In this document: one piece after another, positions 52,301 through 60,228 of the stretch
Layout of the letters: each line of letters opens with the position of its first letter
Position numbering within the stretch: position 1 is the first letter of the stretch
Source: Camphora micrantha
Taxonomy: Eukaryota > Streptophyta > Magnoliopsida > Laurales > Lauraceae
Direction: 5' to 3'
Length of the DNA: 64,000 bases
Assembly: GCA_003546025.1 (NCBI GenBank)
Contig: QPKB01000009.1
Span: 27,171,116-27,235,115 of the forward strand
Notes under the pieces: generated by a model
The model's database searches: none
Told to the model about the DNA's origin: nothing
The model's input: only the letters and a program-made list of their open reading frames with translations
Made by a program: the position numbers and the translations under genes

Positions 52301-55300
52301 GAAAGAAAATGTGGTTCTTTTGCAAAAGTAAGTAAGAAAAGGGGGCGTAGCGGTGCCCTCAATGCATGAGGTCCTGTATCGCCGTATAAATAGAAAATAA
52401 TAGTAATGATTTGTTTTTTCACATGTTATAGTACTTAAAATAGTACTTAGATGATCTCAAAAGTTAAAAGATTAGAAAAAAATCCAAAAGAAAAACATAC
52501 CTAAAATAGATGGAATGGAAGCTTGGGCTTGGATCTTGTAGTTCTTTCCTTGGAATTTGATGTTGTATCTTGTATGTTAATGTTACTCACTTACTTAGTT
52601 ACTTGTAATGTCTTGTTACTCTTGTAGTTGAAACTTGAAAATGGGTTGAAATTTGAAATTTTGGAGTTTGGAGGCAACCACAACAGTTGTCTTGTGTCTT
52701 AAAAATATTAGGGCCGGCTGGAATGAAGAGGGGGGGTGCCTTTCTAAAGGGTAGGCAACGTAGCGGCCGCCACGCTTTGTGGCGGCCGTAGCGGCCGCTA
52801 CATATGCGTAGCGGCCGCTACATTGACGTGGCGGTGCGATACACTTGTATCGCCGCTTTTTTCAATGTGGCGTGGCGGACTCGGCCGCCACGCCCGATAT
52901 ATCGGCCGCTACGCTACGTAGCGGCCGATATTTTCATCCTTGTTTGATACTACGTATTGCATTCTATTGGTAGATAGGAAAATTCATTCACCAATGTTAC
53001 CGATGTTGTGTTGCCCCCTTCAGGTAATCACATTGCGGGAGGGCCAGAGCAAAACGATGTTCAGCTCGTAGATTTCGGAATGCGTGGCTGAAGAGAGAGC
53101 AGGAAATTTCAAAATAGCTAATAGTGGGATTAGCTCTTTTAATGGAGATTTTATTATTCATTTTAATAAGGTTTTAGGACTTTATTGCTTTAACTCAGGA
53201 CATGAGAACTTTATTGATTTAGAGACAGTTGATGTTTTATTGACTTTCATAAATTAATCGAAATTTAAGATTATTTTAAATACCTAATTCCTTGAGGAAA
53301 TTATTTGATGAATGCTTAGTGAATGTTGCTAAAGAATCGCGATCCAGAAGTCTGACAGGGCCCCGGAATTTGGGTCGTGACACACACAGAAATTATCTTG
53401 CACACACCTTTTTTGTGCACACCCGTGCACACCTCATAGGGGGGCCCACCTAATGACCCATCCAAATGGACCGCAGACACGGGATCCACTTGAATTAGAC
53501 CGGTCCCTTCTTTTACACCCATCCAAATGAACTGTACCTTTGGATTGGCGGCTCAATTTTTAAAGGGGTGACACTTGTTGGTCCTTGATGATGGGGTTAG
53601 GAGGATTAGATGAGGCCTATATTGTATACACTGGTAGGCCCAAACCAGATGAAGAGACCCCACCCCCCCCCCCCACCACCCAAAACTCCTCCTCGGCTCC
53701 TCCCATCCCCAAGTGGTGCCCTAGGAGGGCCCCACAGCAAGATGTGTGTGCATGGAAGCTTCCATTCACACCATGTGCACTGGATAAGCCCTTACATGCA
53801 GAAATTGTATGCATTTATAGAGGGGGAGAATTTTTCTCGAACTTGAAGAATCCCTTCAGAAAAGGAGTCACCTTCCTGGCTTCCACCCAGTGGTCGGAAT
53901 ATAAAGTTCAATATGCAGATCGCCATGAGTGCCCGTGGTGGAAATTCACTCTAACCCTCTCCCGAAATATTCAAAAGTATAAGGAGAGAAAAATACTCTT
54001 CCCCCACACCCCACGCAACCCCCAGTTCCACTAATTGCAATACAATACCCCAAGGATCAGGTACGCAGCCTCAAACCATGGATGAAAATAGCGGCCGCTA
54101 CGTAGCGTAGCGGCCGCTATATCGGCCGTAGCGGCCGCCACCGCTACGCTACGGCCGATTTATCGGCCGCCGCACCCGTAGCGGCCGCTACGTCCGCTAC
54201 GGGGCCACTACGGGCCGCTACAGGGTGAGAAAATTCCTACTTTTCAAAATTTTTTAAAATGCATAATAAGACTTCTTTTTTTTTTCTTCTCTCCAAATAA
54301 CATTTCTACACAACTCTTCTACTCTTTTATGTTTAAAAGAACACCAAAAAGCACATTATCTTGCCGAATTACAGTCGATACAAAGAGTTATTCTCAATGA
54401 TTCTTCTCTAAGTACATCCTATTAGATACCCCCTTTGGTAGATGTATTTTTTTCTCTAGGTACTCTTAAGTCTTGACTTCATGACATAGTTTTTTCTTTT
54501 ATAAGCCTTTCATTAGTTTCTAAGTTAGCATAACTAAGGAACATGAACACATGTGAAAAAAATGATCATTATTATTATTTTCTATTTAGACAGCGATATG
54601 GGACCTTATACAGTGAGGGGACCGCTACGCCCCCTTACCTTAGTTACTTTTGCAAAAAAAATACATTTTCTCTCATTTTCCAATATTCTAGATTTTCTCA
54701 TATTTTTTTGACAATTTTTCCAAATCGCACCGCTACGCCGCTACGTAGCGCCGCTACGCTACGTATCGCCCGCTACGTAGCGTTTTGGCGGCAGGCCGCT
54801 ACGCCCGCCGCTACCGCTATTTTCATCCTTACCTCAAACCAAAGAGGGCAGGCAAAATACTTAACAAAGTTAAATCTTGGTAGGCATCGCTCGAGTTCAG
54901 TCTTGTCTAGGAATAAACAACCAAGGAAGCCCCTCTTGTTGTTAGTACAAATACGGTGAAAAGGCATTACGAACAGGAGTGGGGCAAGGGAGTCACCCCC
55001 TTCAAGCCCACATAACTCTCCAAACAGATCTAGTGATATCTAGAAAGATCGTCCACTGTGTAGAACCAGATCTCCAATCAGATCGACGATATGAAATTGA
55101 TAAAGGAAAGTGATCACAAAGCAATCCCTTGCTCTGATACCATGATAAACATAGCAGCAGAAAATAATAGAGAAGACTTGAGGAACTGGAGCATTGGTTG
55201 TGTCCCTTCTTGTGGGTTGACTATTGAATTCATAACAAGTGGTGTGCGCAATTAAGGCTACAATTATGGATCAATTACAATCAATATTAAATCAAAATCT

Positions 55301-56609
55301 CCTATGATTAGCAACTTTACAGAAAATTAAAATCATCAATAAATAGAACCTGTGTAATGCTATGCTGACTCATTCCCACTGGGGGATATGGCTAGTGTAC
55401 AATTGGGCCTATGGATTGGGCTTTTTCGATTGACCGCTCCGTACTTATTATTCAGCCAGTGGCATGGCCAATTTTTAGCTAAGCAAGAGTTGGATTAGGT
55501 GACTCAGTTGGATGCTCCTTTAATGTAACCTTCATTTTGTGGCATGTGTTATAATTCTCTAACGCTAATTTCCCTTTGTTCTTTTCTCCCATGTAATCTT
55601 CTTCTTGGTTTAATACAATCTACCAATACAGATCCAAAAATAAAAAGGTATCGAAGGCACGGATTTGAACTGTCATGTTGCTTTATTGAAAGCTTCATGT
55701 AACTGAGGATTTCAGGAATTAGGCTCTACCCTGATTATTTAGAGAAGCCACAATATAAACTCAAAACTCTAAGCTTCTCTGATTATTTTCATCATAGGCA
55801 CAAATTCATTTCTTCAAGTTACAATAGAAGAGACAAGAATATATTACCCAAGAAGCAAACAACTTTGCATCATCACTTTCATGGAAAAGGGATCCAGGCC
55901 GAACTTGGCACGTGAAAGCCCTGAAGAAAGTTTTACTTCGTTGTTAAAAAAAAAAATGTTAATACAATAGAGGGAAAAAAATTTTGAAAATGTAATAATA
56001 GAGGGAAATTTTCACCCGCACACAATGCGCATGAGCACTGTGCGCCAGGACCATTCAAGAGACTGGGCCCACCAGTGCAAAACACAAGATGTGGCTCCGA
56101 ATGCACTGTGCGCAGGAGAATATTTTCCTAAAATAGAGAAGCAAAGATGCCAAAGTGTAGAGAATGTGTGGAAAACCCTAAATCACAATCGGCTGACTAA
56201 CTTGGGTCATAGGATGGTCATTGGCCCCACTGTTTTAAATGTTACATAGAGATAAATATTGCAGTAGGTGAGATACTGTTTTAAATGGCTTCTATGTCTG
56301 AAACTAATATTGACAATCATTGCTGAAACTTATTTGGGGAAGGAAAGGCAGAAAAACAGTATTATACAGTTTCATGTCTGATTTCCTTGACTTCCCCAAT
56401 GCAAATGGAGCATCTAGAAAAACCTATTAGCAATTTGAGAACAACCACACTGCAAGTCTGATTAAAGATTTGAATGTTAGTCCAAAATTGTCGTAGGTAT
56501 CCTACCCAGCATCAGAGTAAATACCGAGCTTGAGGCCCTTTCCATGTACATAATCAGCAAGGGCTTTAATGCCAGACGGGAAAGTCTCCGCATCAGGTTC
56601 CAATTCACC
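24670..56609 (-). CDS. AGAL3: Alpha-galactosidase, GH27 (AGAL3-like), ten internal exons
   Basis: Exons (- strand order): 56609-56506, 55920-55848, 49356-49298, 49181-49116, 36709-36626, 36533-36469, 35700-35618, 33999-33909, 25424-25366, 24810-24670. All have AG/GT borders and compatible phases and give 275 codons without a stop. Motifs in order: TFPSGIKALADYVHGKGLKL, GIYSDAG, TCQVRPGSLFHESDDAK, DYLKYDNCFNLGIKP (Asp of KYDNC is the GH27 nucleophile), GRTIFYSICEWG, GNSWRTTQDINDSW (Asp after RTTQ is the acid/base), AGPGGWNDPDMLEVGN, HFSIWALMKAPLLIGCDVRN, NKEVIAVNQDPLGIQGRKV and VWAGPLSGNRLVMALWNR. The enzyme removes terminal alpha-1,6-galactose from galacto-oligosaccharides and cell-wall polymers and is normally secreted or vacuolar. 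The N-terminal part (signal peptide, MGWNSWN region, DDCW; roughly 110 residues) and the last 30-40 residues are not found in the window. Introns of 12.4, 8.5 and 6.5 kb are filled with transposons. Assignment to the AGAL3 branch is from remembered similarity. Confidence 0.93.
25872..26410 (+). mobile_element. Tandem SMART-like element: three LTRs, two internal regions
   Basis: LTR-like units end at 25921, 26121 (26061-26121) and 26410 (26351-26410). The last two share TGATATACATTGTTACACCA and ...AGCTTAAGCTTT...GTAAGTGGTCAT(T/C)AACA. The first two are each followed directly by TGGTATCAGA / TGGTATCAAAGC, the initiator-Met primer-binding signature, and then by ..TTCGAATCCC(C)AGGGCC or its variant and repeated TATTCTCCCA(T/C)(G)GAGGG. 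A purine tract (GGAGAGGGGGGCG) lies before the middle LTR. The first LTR is aberrant: its ends TGTTGACAACCAC and GTGGTTGTCAACA are inverted copies. Confidence 0.7.
26264..26319 (+). repeat. Poly(G) tract, 28 uninterrupted G
   Basis: A run of G from 26274 to 26301 is flanked by GGGCGGGGC and GTGGGGTGGGGTG. It lies inside the second internal region of the tandem SMART-like element. It can form G-quadruplexes on the + strand, which is the non-transcribed side of exons but the template strand of the alpha-galactosidase intron. Confidence 0.9.
26654..27063. mobile_element. Mutator-like MITE with 9-bp duplication
   Basis: Ends GAGAGCTGCTAATGCCACAC and the inverse (GTGTGGCATAAGCAGCTCTC) form terminal repeats of about 40 bp, continuing CCAAAACTTCTTTTTCCAC. 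The 9-bp sequence TTTTATAAG is duplicated at 26645-26653 and 27064-27072. The centre is CT-rich with a GCGGCCGC site. No coding capacity. It lies in the 8.5-kb alpha-galactosidase intron. Confidence 0.88.
28732..28780 (-). mobile_element. Truncated RTE LINE 3' tail
   Basis: GTC(ATC)n followed by AAAGCCTTGTCCCAACTATT and GGGGAAGG is the inverse of the usual plant RTE end, CCxxACTTAGTTGGGACAAGGCTTT plus a trinucleotide tail. It sits about 30 bp inside LTR A. Confidence 0.7.
29448..30052. mobile_element. hAT-type MITE with CGTGT/CGGGTT words
   Basis: The stretch starts AGGGCTGCCAATCGTGTC and ends CGTGTGGCATTTCGATAGCC. In between it is made of repeated AACGACCCAT, AACGGGTTA, ACACGACCC and GGGTTCGTGTC(G/A)TGT words in both orientations. 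This texture is common for a plant hAT MITE class. The 8-bp duplication could not be fixed. Nested in LTR A. Confidence 0.6.
31450..31738. mobile_element. Mutator-like MITE with 9-bp duplication
   Basis: The 9-bp sequence TTTAAAGAT is duplicated at 31441-31449 and 31739-31747. Terminal repeats contain TCCTAAGCTCAAGCTTAGGA on both arms, itself a palindrome-like word, followed by TAA. The body contains the GTGGGGCCCACC word and its inverse GGTGGGCCCCAC. It lies near the 3' end of LTR A. Confidence 0.85.
33243..33908. other. Intron stretch with T run and SINE-like piece
   Basis: About 33,548-33,608 is a long T run followed by (TG)n. On the - strand, GGGCCGTAGCTCAGCTGC, GGGTCATTGAGCG and GGGGGTTGAGAGC at 33,618-33,680 precede (CA)n and a poly(A). 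This order fits a tRNA-derived SINE inserted on the - strand. No gene seen. Confidence 0.45.
34580..35479 (+). mobile_element. Non-autonomous LTR element, about 0.9 kb
   Basis: Two diverged direct repeats, 34580-34939 and 35134-35479, share AGACCCAAT/AGGCCCAA-type starts, GCCCTAGTG(G)(A)CTG/TTGGAATC, and the end GGGAGATTGATCTA. The second is preceded by a purine-rich tract CAAGCGGGGGAGAAT, as expected for a polypurine tract next to a 3' LTR. The 195-bp interior carries only a scrap of sequence without a usable frame. It lies in the intron between the exons encoding ALMK and APLLIGC. No target duplication was found, so the copy is old. Confidence 0.65.
36710..38793. other. Start of the 12.4-kb alpha-galactosidase intron
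   Basis: It contains a 102-bp tandem duplication (see separate entry) and otherwise no recognised element. Small frames between 37.7 and 38.6 kb show no family resemblance. Confidence 0.4.
36929..37132. repeat. 102-bp tandem duplication
   Basis: CAACATCCCATATTCATTAG is followed about 102 bp later by CAACATTCCATATTCATTAG. The units continue in parallel through TTTCAATCTGGGTTAC and CTACAGAACATATTTATGGAT, with a few substitutions. Confidence 0.85.
38794..41589 (+). mobile_element. Long solo LTR B (2.8 kb) with GAATT duplication
   Basis: It starts TGTAATAACCTGGGCC and ends TTCCGGGGCGTTATA, flanked by GAATT at 38789-38793 and 41590-41594. It shares with A and E a donor-like GGAGGTAAGTA at about 39,202 and a 3' acceptor-like CACCTCAGGTATAGG at about 41,254. 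A 40-bp T run lies at about 40,277-40,318. No coding capacity, hence a solo LTR is inferred. Confidence 0.78.
41799..44625 (+). mobile_element. Long-LTR element C (2.8 kb)
   Basis: It starts TGTAATACCCCTGTAATG and ends CCCCAGGTTTGGGAGGTGACA. A leader with AAACCCTA words, a donor-like CAAGGTGAGTGG at 42,354 and TTGCCAGGTAACAAGG at 44,271 align it with A, B, D and E. The flanks (CTCTA left, GCCAC right) do not match, so it is not a simple solo LTR with an intact duplication. A SMART element is inserted at 42.4 kb. Confidence 0.65.
42371..42675 (-). mobile_element. SMART/TRIM miniature LTR element, copy 2
   Basis: Direct repeats (GACAGAGTTGCTAGCCAGTA ... at 42371-42441, and again at 42614-42675) are the inverse of those at 23.3-23.6 kb. 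Read on the - strand, the LTR is followed by TGGTATCAGAGCCAAAGG, an exact initiator-Met primer-binding site, and the far LTR is preceded by CGGAGGGGGAGTG. Total about 300 bp, no coding capacity. It is inserted in LTR C and so is younger than it. Confidence 0.88.
44654..44803. repeat. Left direct repeat flanking an inverted-repeat element
   Basis: It contains TACTGGATATTAAATGTATC, TTATATAAGTACTAATTATTT and a (TTA)n run with GACTTCGACGC. The same order of words recurs at 46,146-46,328. The two copies are about 75-80 percent alike by eye. Confidence 0.65.
44820..46142. mobile_element. 1.3-kb element with about 50-bp terminal inverted repeats
   Basis: The left end reads ATTAAGCTTAAACTTTAATT then ATTTTATGTAGAAAAACCAT. 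The inverse of the right end reads ATTAATCTTAAACTCTGATG then ATTTTATGAAGAAAAACAAT. The interior holds A-rich and GGTTTGGT-rich sequence without a recognised transposase. Target duplication not resolved. It sits between elements C and D. Confidence 0.6.
46146..46328. repeat. Right direct repeat flanking the inverted-repeat element
   Basis: It contains TTACTGGATATTAAATATATC, GTTATATAAGTACTAATTATTT and a longer (TTA)n run with ATGACTTTGATGCCG, matching the left copy at 44,654-44,803. Confidence 0.65.
46330..48825 (+). mobile_element. Long-LTR element D (about 2.5 kb)
   Basis: The 3' end GATTTTGGGTCATGACA at 48,825 is clear. The 5' end is degraded (ATTACAAATACTCTGGCTC instead of TGTAATACCCTGGGTC). 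The leader has a (CT)n run and a donor-like ATTCAGGTGAGTAGG at 46,923. Later blocks (CAGGATACCAACAGTAAATC, TTCACTCAGCTTCACTGG) parallel A and E. Inverse-repeat words ACGGTAATAGTTTCTGAATA and nearby ones occur at about 47,140-47,290. No intact target duplication. Confidence 0.6.
49694..49806 (+). mobile_element. 5'-truncated RTE LINE with target duplication
   Basis: GATAGATCGGAATGGAGAAA, TTCGTGTAGCCGACCCCAAC and AAAGTTGGGACAAGGCTTTA form the standard 3' end of plant RTE LINEs, followed by a (GGTGAT)n-like tail. GTAGATACAT flanks it at 49684-49693 and 49807-49816. It lies in the 6.5-kb alpha-galactosidase intron. Confidence 0.85.
50307..53382 (+). mobile_element. Long solo LTR E with CACAC duplication, split by hAT copy 2
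   Basis: It starts AGTAATATCCTGAGCC (a decayed TGTAATACCC start) and ends CCGGAATTTGGGTCGTGACA, flanked by CACAC at 50302-50306 and 53383-53387. The left flank is a CA-rich run, so the duplication alone is weak evidence. A donor-like CAGAGGTGAGTGA lies at 50,760 and CCTTCAGGTAATCAC at 53,020. Without the 809-bp hAT insertion it is about 2.3 kb. Confidence 0.72.
52134..52942 (+). mobile_element. hAT-like non-autonomous element, copy 2
   Basis: It starts CAAGGATGAAAATAG and ends TATTTTCATCCTTG, flanked by the exact 8-bp duplication TTTGATAC (52126-52133, 52943-52950). The sub-terminal arrays contain GTAGCGGCCGCTAC, a perfect palindrome with a NotI site, at least twice near 52,789-52,820. The GGGGGCGTAGCGG...CATGAGGTCCTGTATCGC block matches copy 1 in the same orientation. 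No transposase. Nested in LTR E. Confidence 0.92.
54077..54831 (-). mobile_element. hAT-like non-autonomous element, copy 3
   Basis: It starts CATGGATGAAAATAG and ends CTATTTTCATCCTTA, flanked by the exact 8-bp duplication CCTCAAAC (54069-54076, 54832-54839). It has a GTAGCGGCCGCTAC palindrome and many GCCGC/TAGCG words at both ends. The interior (CAAAAAGCACATTATCTTGC, CCGAATTACAGTCGATAC) is the inverse of copy 1, so it is inserted in the other direction. It lies in the same alpha-galactosidase intron as copy 2, about 1.1 kb away. Confidence 0.92.
54840..55847. other. Rest of the 6.5-kb intron, nothing recognised
   Basis: A TGATACCATGATAAACATAGC piece at about 55,135 resembles the inverse of a Met primer-binding site as in SMART or LTR elements, but no LTR pair was found around it. 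No gene. Confidence 0.35.
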
Positions 56610-57837
56610 CTACACACCAAGCTTTGTGGATCAGTTGCATTGGTAGATCATATAGTCAACACGAACCATGGATCTGACAAATGCTGAAAGCAGTCTAAGA
56701 ACAACAAAATACCAGGGGATAATGATACAAATTACAAATAACATATGCAAGGAACATAGGTACAGAATTGGGAGGTAAATTAGTAGAAAAATATTTAAGA
56801 ATATTAAGAACTCACCTTCATGCAGAATTTCAGCTAAGCAATTATTTCTTACATATAACATATATCATAGAAATGAATGCTATAGTATGACTGCGACTGC
56901 AATACAAATATACAATGACTAAAATTTTGCTACAGTACATGGATTCGACGCATCAGGAATTCAGGATTATAGGGTAGAAGAGGTAGATGATTAATGTCCA
57001 TTTTATGACTGTTTGTTAGCTTTCTATAGGTGAGTCTGGAGGCACCCAAATTACGCATCATGTAAGATTATTTATCCGTTCTACTATACATTTGGTAAAA
57101 AGAAATTTCAATCAGGAGTCCTTAAGTCTCTTTTCAAAACATTCATCGTTTGGGTTCTTCACCGGGAACTAGTGGGAGACCCAGGTCCAGTAATGATCTT
57201 AAGATAACGGAAAAGATAGAAAGTGGACAAGACTCAAGAGTGCCTGTCGATCTTTTACTCTCCTTCCATGGGATGAAGGAATGGCATTTCTTGCATGTGA
57301 TACATTTCCTTTGCTATGGAAATGTGAAGTGCCCATCTGCCTCTTGCTTTCTTTTATCCACTTCTTTGTAAGGATAAAGGGTTGAAATCGAATGCACTGT
57401 ACCTTCCTTCTGTGTAACTCTCTAAGGTATAAGTGCTCTGCGTTTTGGATTCACTGCAACTTTGTGAGGCTAGTGTGGCCCACCAATTAGAAATCTAAAT
57501 TCATTAAAAAAAGAAGAGAATTGTTCTACAATCAACCTTATATGTAGTCCAATATCAGTCCACTTGGGCCCACCTTTGACCAGTCAAATATCAGTCCACC
57601 TTTGAACCATTGGGATTTTATTTATTTTACATTGACGGTTAAATGTTTGAAATTTACTACTAACATAGTAGAAACTAATATTTTCGGTAGGGTAGTGTTA
57701 TATGTTTGAAATTTACTACTAACATAGTAGAAATTATTATTTTCTGTAGGGTAGTGTTTAAATTTTTTTTTTTCATATGCTTGGGGAAATATCATTATCT
57801 ATATGCTCATTAATGTATCTAAAATTTTACTAAACTG

Positions 57838-57874
<37 letters not shown>

Positions 57875-58417
57875 AGATCTTCAAATTATCTTGAATTACA
57901 TCAAATTATATATTCGAATTGCGACATTGAATTCAAACTCGAATCACGAATCAAGCAAATTGAGGAACGATTTCAGTGAAACTACTCTTTTGAATTTTTT
58001 AATCAAGGCAAGTGTTGAACTGCGAATTGGTCGAATTGCGAATCAGGTAACCATGAGATAGACAATGATCATGAAGAGTGAAAATTCAAGAGACACAGGA
58101 GGACGGATTCTTTTTTCTTGATAACAAGACAGAGGAGGACAGATGTAAAGTGGATCCTGGCAATCAATTATGAATACAACATACACGAGCTTAATCCCCT
58201 GCGTTGTTCACCCATGATTCCTCTTTCTTATTCTATCTAACTAAAACAATATTTAATTAAATTTTATCACTTCCTAATCAGCAATAAGAAACTTTGTGTC
58301 CTTTCCTCATTCTGCCAAAATTTGGAGGTCCAAAAGCCTTACAACTAGGCCTATCAACAAGCCAAGTCAGCTCAACTCGGCAGATGGCTCGGGCTTGAGT
58401 TCAGCTCATGAGCTAAC
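56610..58417. other. Region upstream of the first recognised alpha-galactosidase exon
   Basis: I searched the - strand here for the preceding exon (MGWNSWN ... DDCW) without success. It contains a 59-bp tandem duplication at 57,643-57,760 and a (TA)n run at about 57,841-57,868. No other feature recognised. Confidence 0.4.
57643..57760. repeat. 59-bp tandem duplication
   Basis: ATGTTTGAAATTTACTACTA and the following bases through GGTAGGGTAGTGTT (GTAGGGTAGTGTT in the second unit) occur twice in a row, with a few substitutions. Confidence 0.85.
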
Positions 58418-58550
58418 TGTAATACTAATACCCCAGACCCTGTTATAAGAGGCTAGAGTATTTAATTATTTTATACATATTTAAATCCCTTGATTGTCTA
58501 CGATTTATAGGAATATTAAAGTTTCCGGGGATATTTATACGTTTATATAT

Positions 58551-58642
58551 GGGAGATGCTCTTGTGAGAGTTACTCTCACAGTACTATGAAAATAAGGGT
58601 GGGGACCCTCGCATTTAGAGAGTAACTCTCACAGGAGCATCT

Positions 58643-58645
<3 letters not shown>
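58551..58645. mobile_element. 95-bp MITE
   Basis: The arms GGGAGATGCTC(T/C)TGTGAGAG plus TTACTCTC are inverted copies with one mismatch over 28 bp, so nearly the whole element folds. It is flanked by TATATA on both sides, consistent with a TA duplication of Tc1/mariner type, though low complexity makes this weak. Confidence 0.8.
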
Positions 58646-58676
<31 letters not shown>

Positions 58677-58685
58677 AGAGAGAGA

Positions 58686-59079
58686 GGACCGGTCTAGTAA
58701 GGACCATCTCCACTCTGTGTTATAAGGATGCATCATGGCCGCCCATTTCATTGACTAATCCAATGGCCCTTACAAAAGCTTATATAAGCAACTGGGGGGA
58801 AAACCTGACACAGAAAAAAAAAAAAAAAAAAAAAAAGAAGGATGAGAAACAGAGTGGGAGGGAGAGGAAGGTACTCATAAGAAGAACGGAAATGAGGGTG
58901 GGTTTTTCCGGCAATCCTCCCTTCGTCTCCCCCAAACAAGATCTCGGCCTTCCAAAGGAGAAAACCCTCCCTCCTTGCCTCTCTCATGCGTCGAGCCCTC
59001 TCTCGTGCGTCGAGCTCCAACATCGTCGCCGTGATCGTTTTTCGTCGCCTGGATAACACTCGAAAACCTCGACAGGCAC

Positions 59080-59126
<47 letters not shown>

Positions 59127-60058
59127 TTTTTCTCCGTCTCTCTCCATCGTTATTTGGGGCATTCCATCATCTCATATTTTGGGGCATTCCAGCATCTCAA
59201 ATTTTTTGGGCTTTTGGGTATATCACTGGAAAAATCATGATGGTGGAAGCAACTCAGACTTTTGGGGCATTTCATCGTCTCGGATTTTTGGGGCATTCCA
59301 GCATCTCAGATTTCTGGGGCTTTTGGGTCTGTCACTAGAAAAATCACGTCGTGGCTGGAATTTTTTGGGCATCTTCTGTTGAAACAGAAAGACAATATTT
59401 GGTTTCTTATTTTTATTTGTTGTTTTGATGTTTATTTGTGGTTCAATGTTGGGGTTTGATGTTGGGGTTTTTAGTTGTTGTTTGATGTTTCTGTTGTGAT
59501 GCTTGAAATGCTCTGTTATTGAGATTTTATTGAGTTTTTCTAATTTCAAGTTATGATTTTCCAAACTGCCCCCCAAATGTTTGATGAAATGGTTCCAATG
59601 ACTGTAGGAACTATGGAGACAATTTATGGCATCACCCACTAAATGTTCAGTGCCAAATGTTCGATGAAATGCACCTTTATTTCTTTTACTTCAAGTTGTC
59701 AATCAAGAGCCAAATTTCTAGCACAAATCAATAGCGACGAAAAACGATCACGGCGGTGATGTTAGAGCTCGACACATGAGAGAGGCAAGGAGGGAGGGGT
59801 TTCTCCTTTGGAAGGCCGAGATCGTGTCCGGGGGAGAGGAAGGGAGGATCGCCGGAAAAACCCACCCTCGTTTCCGCTCTTCTTGTGAGCGCCTTCCTCT
59901 CCCTCCTGCTCTGCTACTAGTCCTTTTTTTTCCGTGTCAAGTTTTTCCCCCAGTTGCTCATATAAGCTTTAGTAAGGCTGTTGGATTTGTCAATGAAATG
60001 GGCGGCCATGATGCATCCTTATAACACAGAGTGCAGACAGTCCTTACTAGTCCAATCC
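58686..60058. mobile_element. Long inverted-repeat (foldback or MULE-like) element, 1.37 kb
   Basis: The left arm 58686-59048 and right arm 59734-60058 are inverted copies. Shared words include CTAGTAAGGAC, CACTCTGTGTTATAAGGATG, CATCATGGCCGCCCATTTCA, AGCTTATAT(A/G)AGCAACTGGG, GGGTGGGTTTTTCCGGC and GATC(G)TTTTTCGTCGC. The spacer has a 40-bp (CT)n run at about 59,083-59,122 and four TTTTGGGGCATT(C/T)CA repeats. No transposase. Arms carry a TATATAAG box-like word and a short open frame, but I see no reason to call a gene. Confidence 0.85.
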
Positions 60059-60075
60059 TGATATATATATATATA

Positions 60076-60228
60076 TAGGAGATGCTCCTATGAGAGCATC
60101 TCTCACCTTACTATGAGAGTTAGGCTGGGGGAACTCACCTCCATATCCAATGCCAACAATTTAAATGCGAGGGCCCCACCCTATCTATCATAGTAAAGGT
60201 GAGAGTAGCTCTCATAGGAGCATCTCCC
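60076..60228. mobile_element. 153-bp MITE related to the one at 58.55 kb
   Basis: The left arm begins GGAGATGCTCCTATGAGAG and the right arm ends CTCTCATAGGAGCATCTCC. Inverted similarity extends about 40 bp. The centre (GCGAGGGCCCCACCCT) corresponds to the CTCGCATTT/GGTGGGGACC centre of the 95-bp copy. Both flanks are (TA)n. Confidence 0.8.

Noticed and set aside
58748..60024. Possible small genes in the two arms of the inverted repeat (similar frames on both strands)
   Set aside because: The frames are mirror copies produced by the inverted arms and run through (CT)n; no conserved domain and no matching exon structure.
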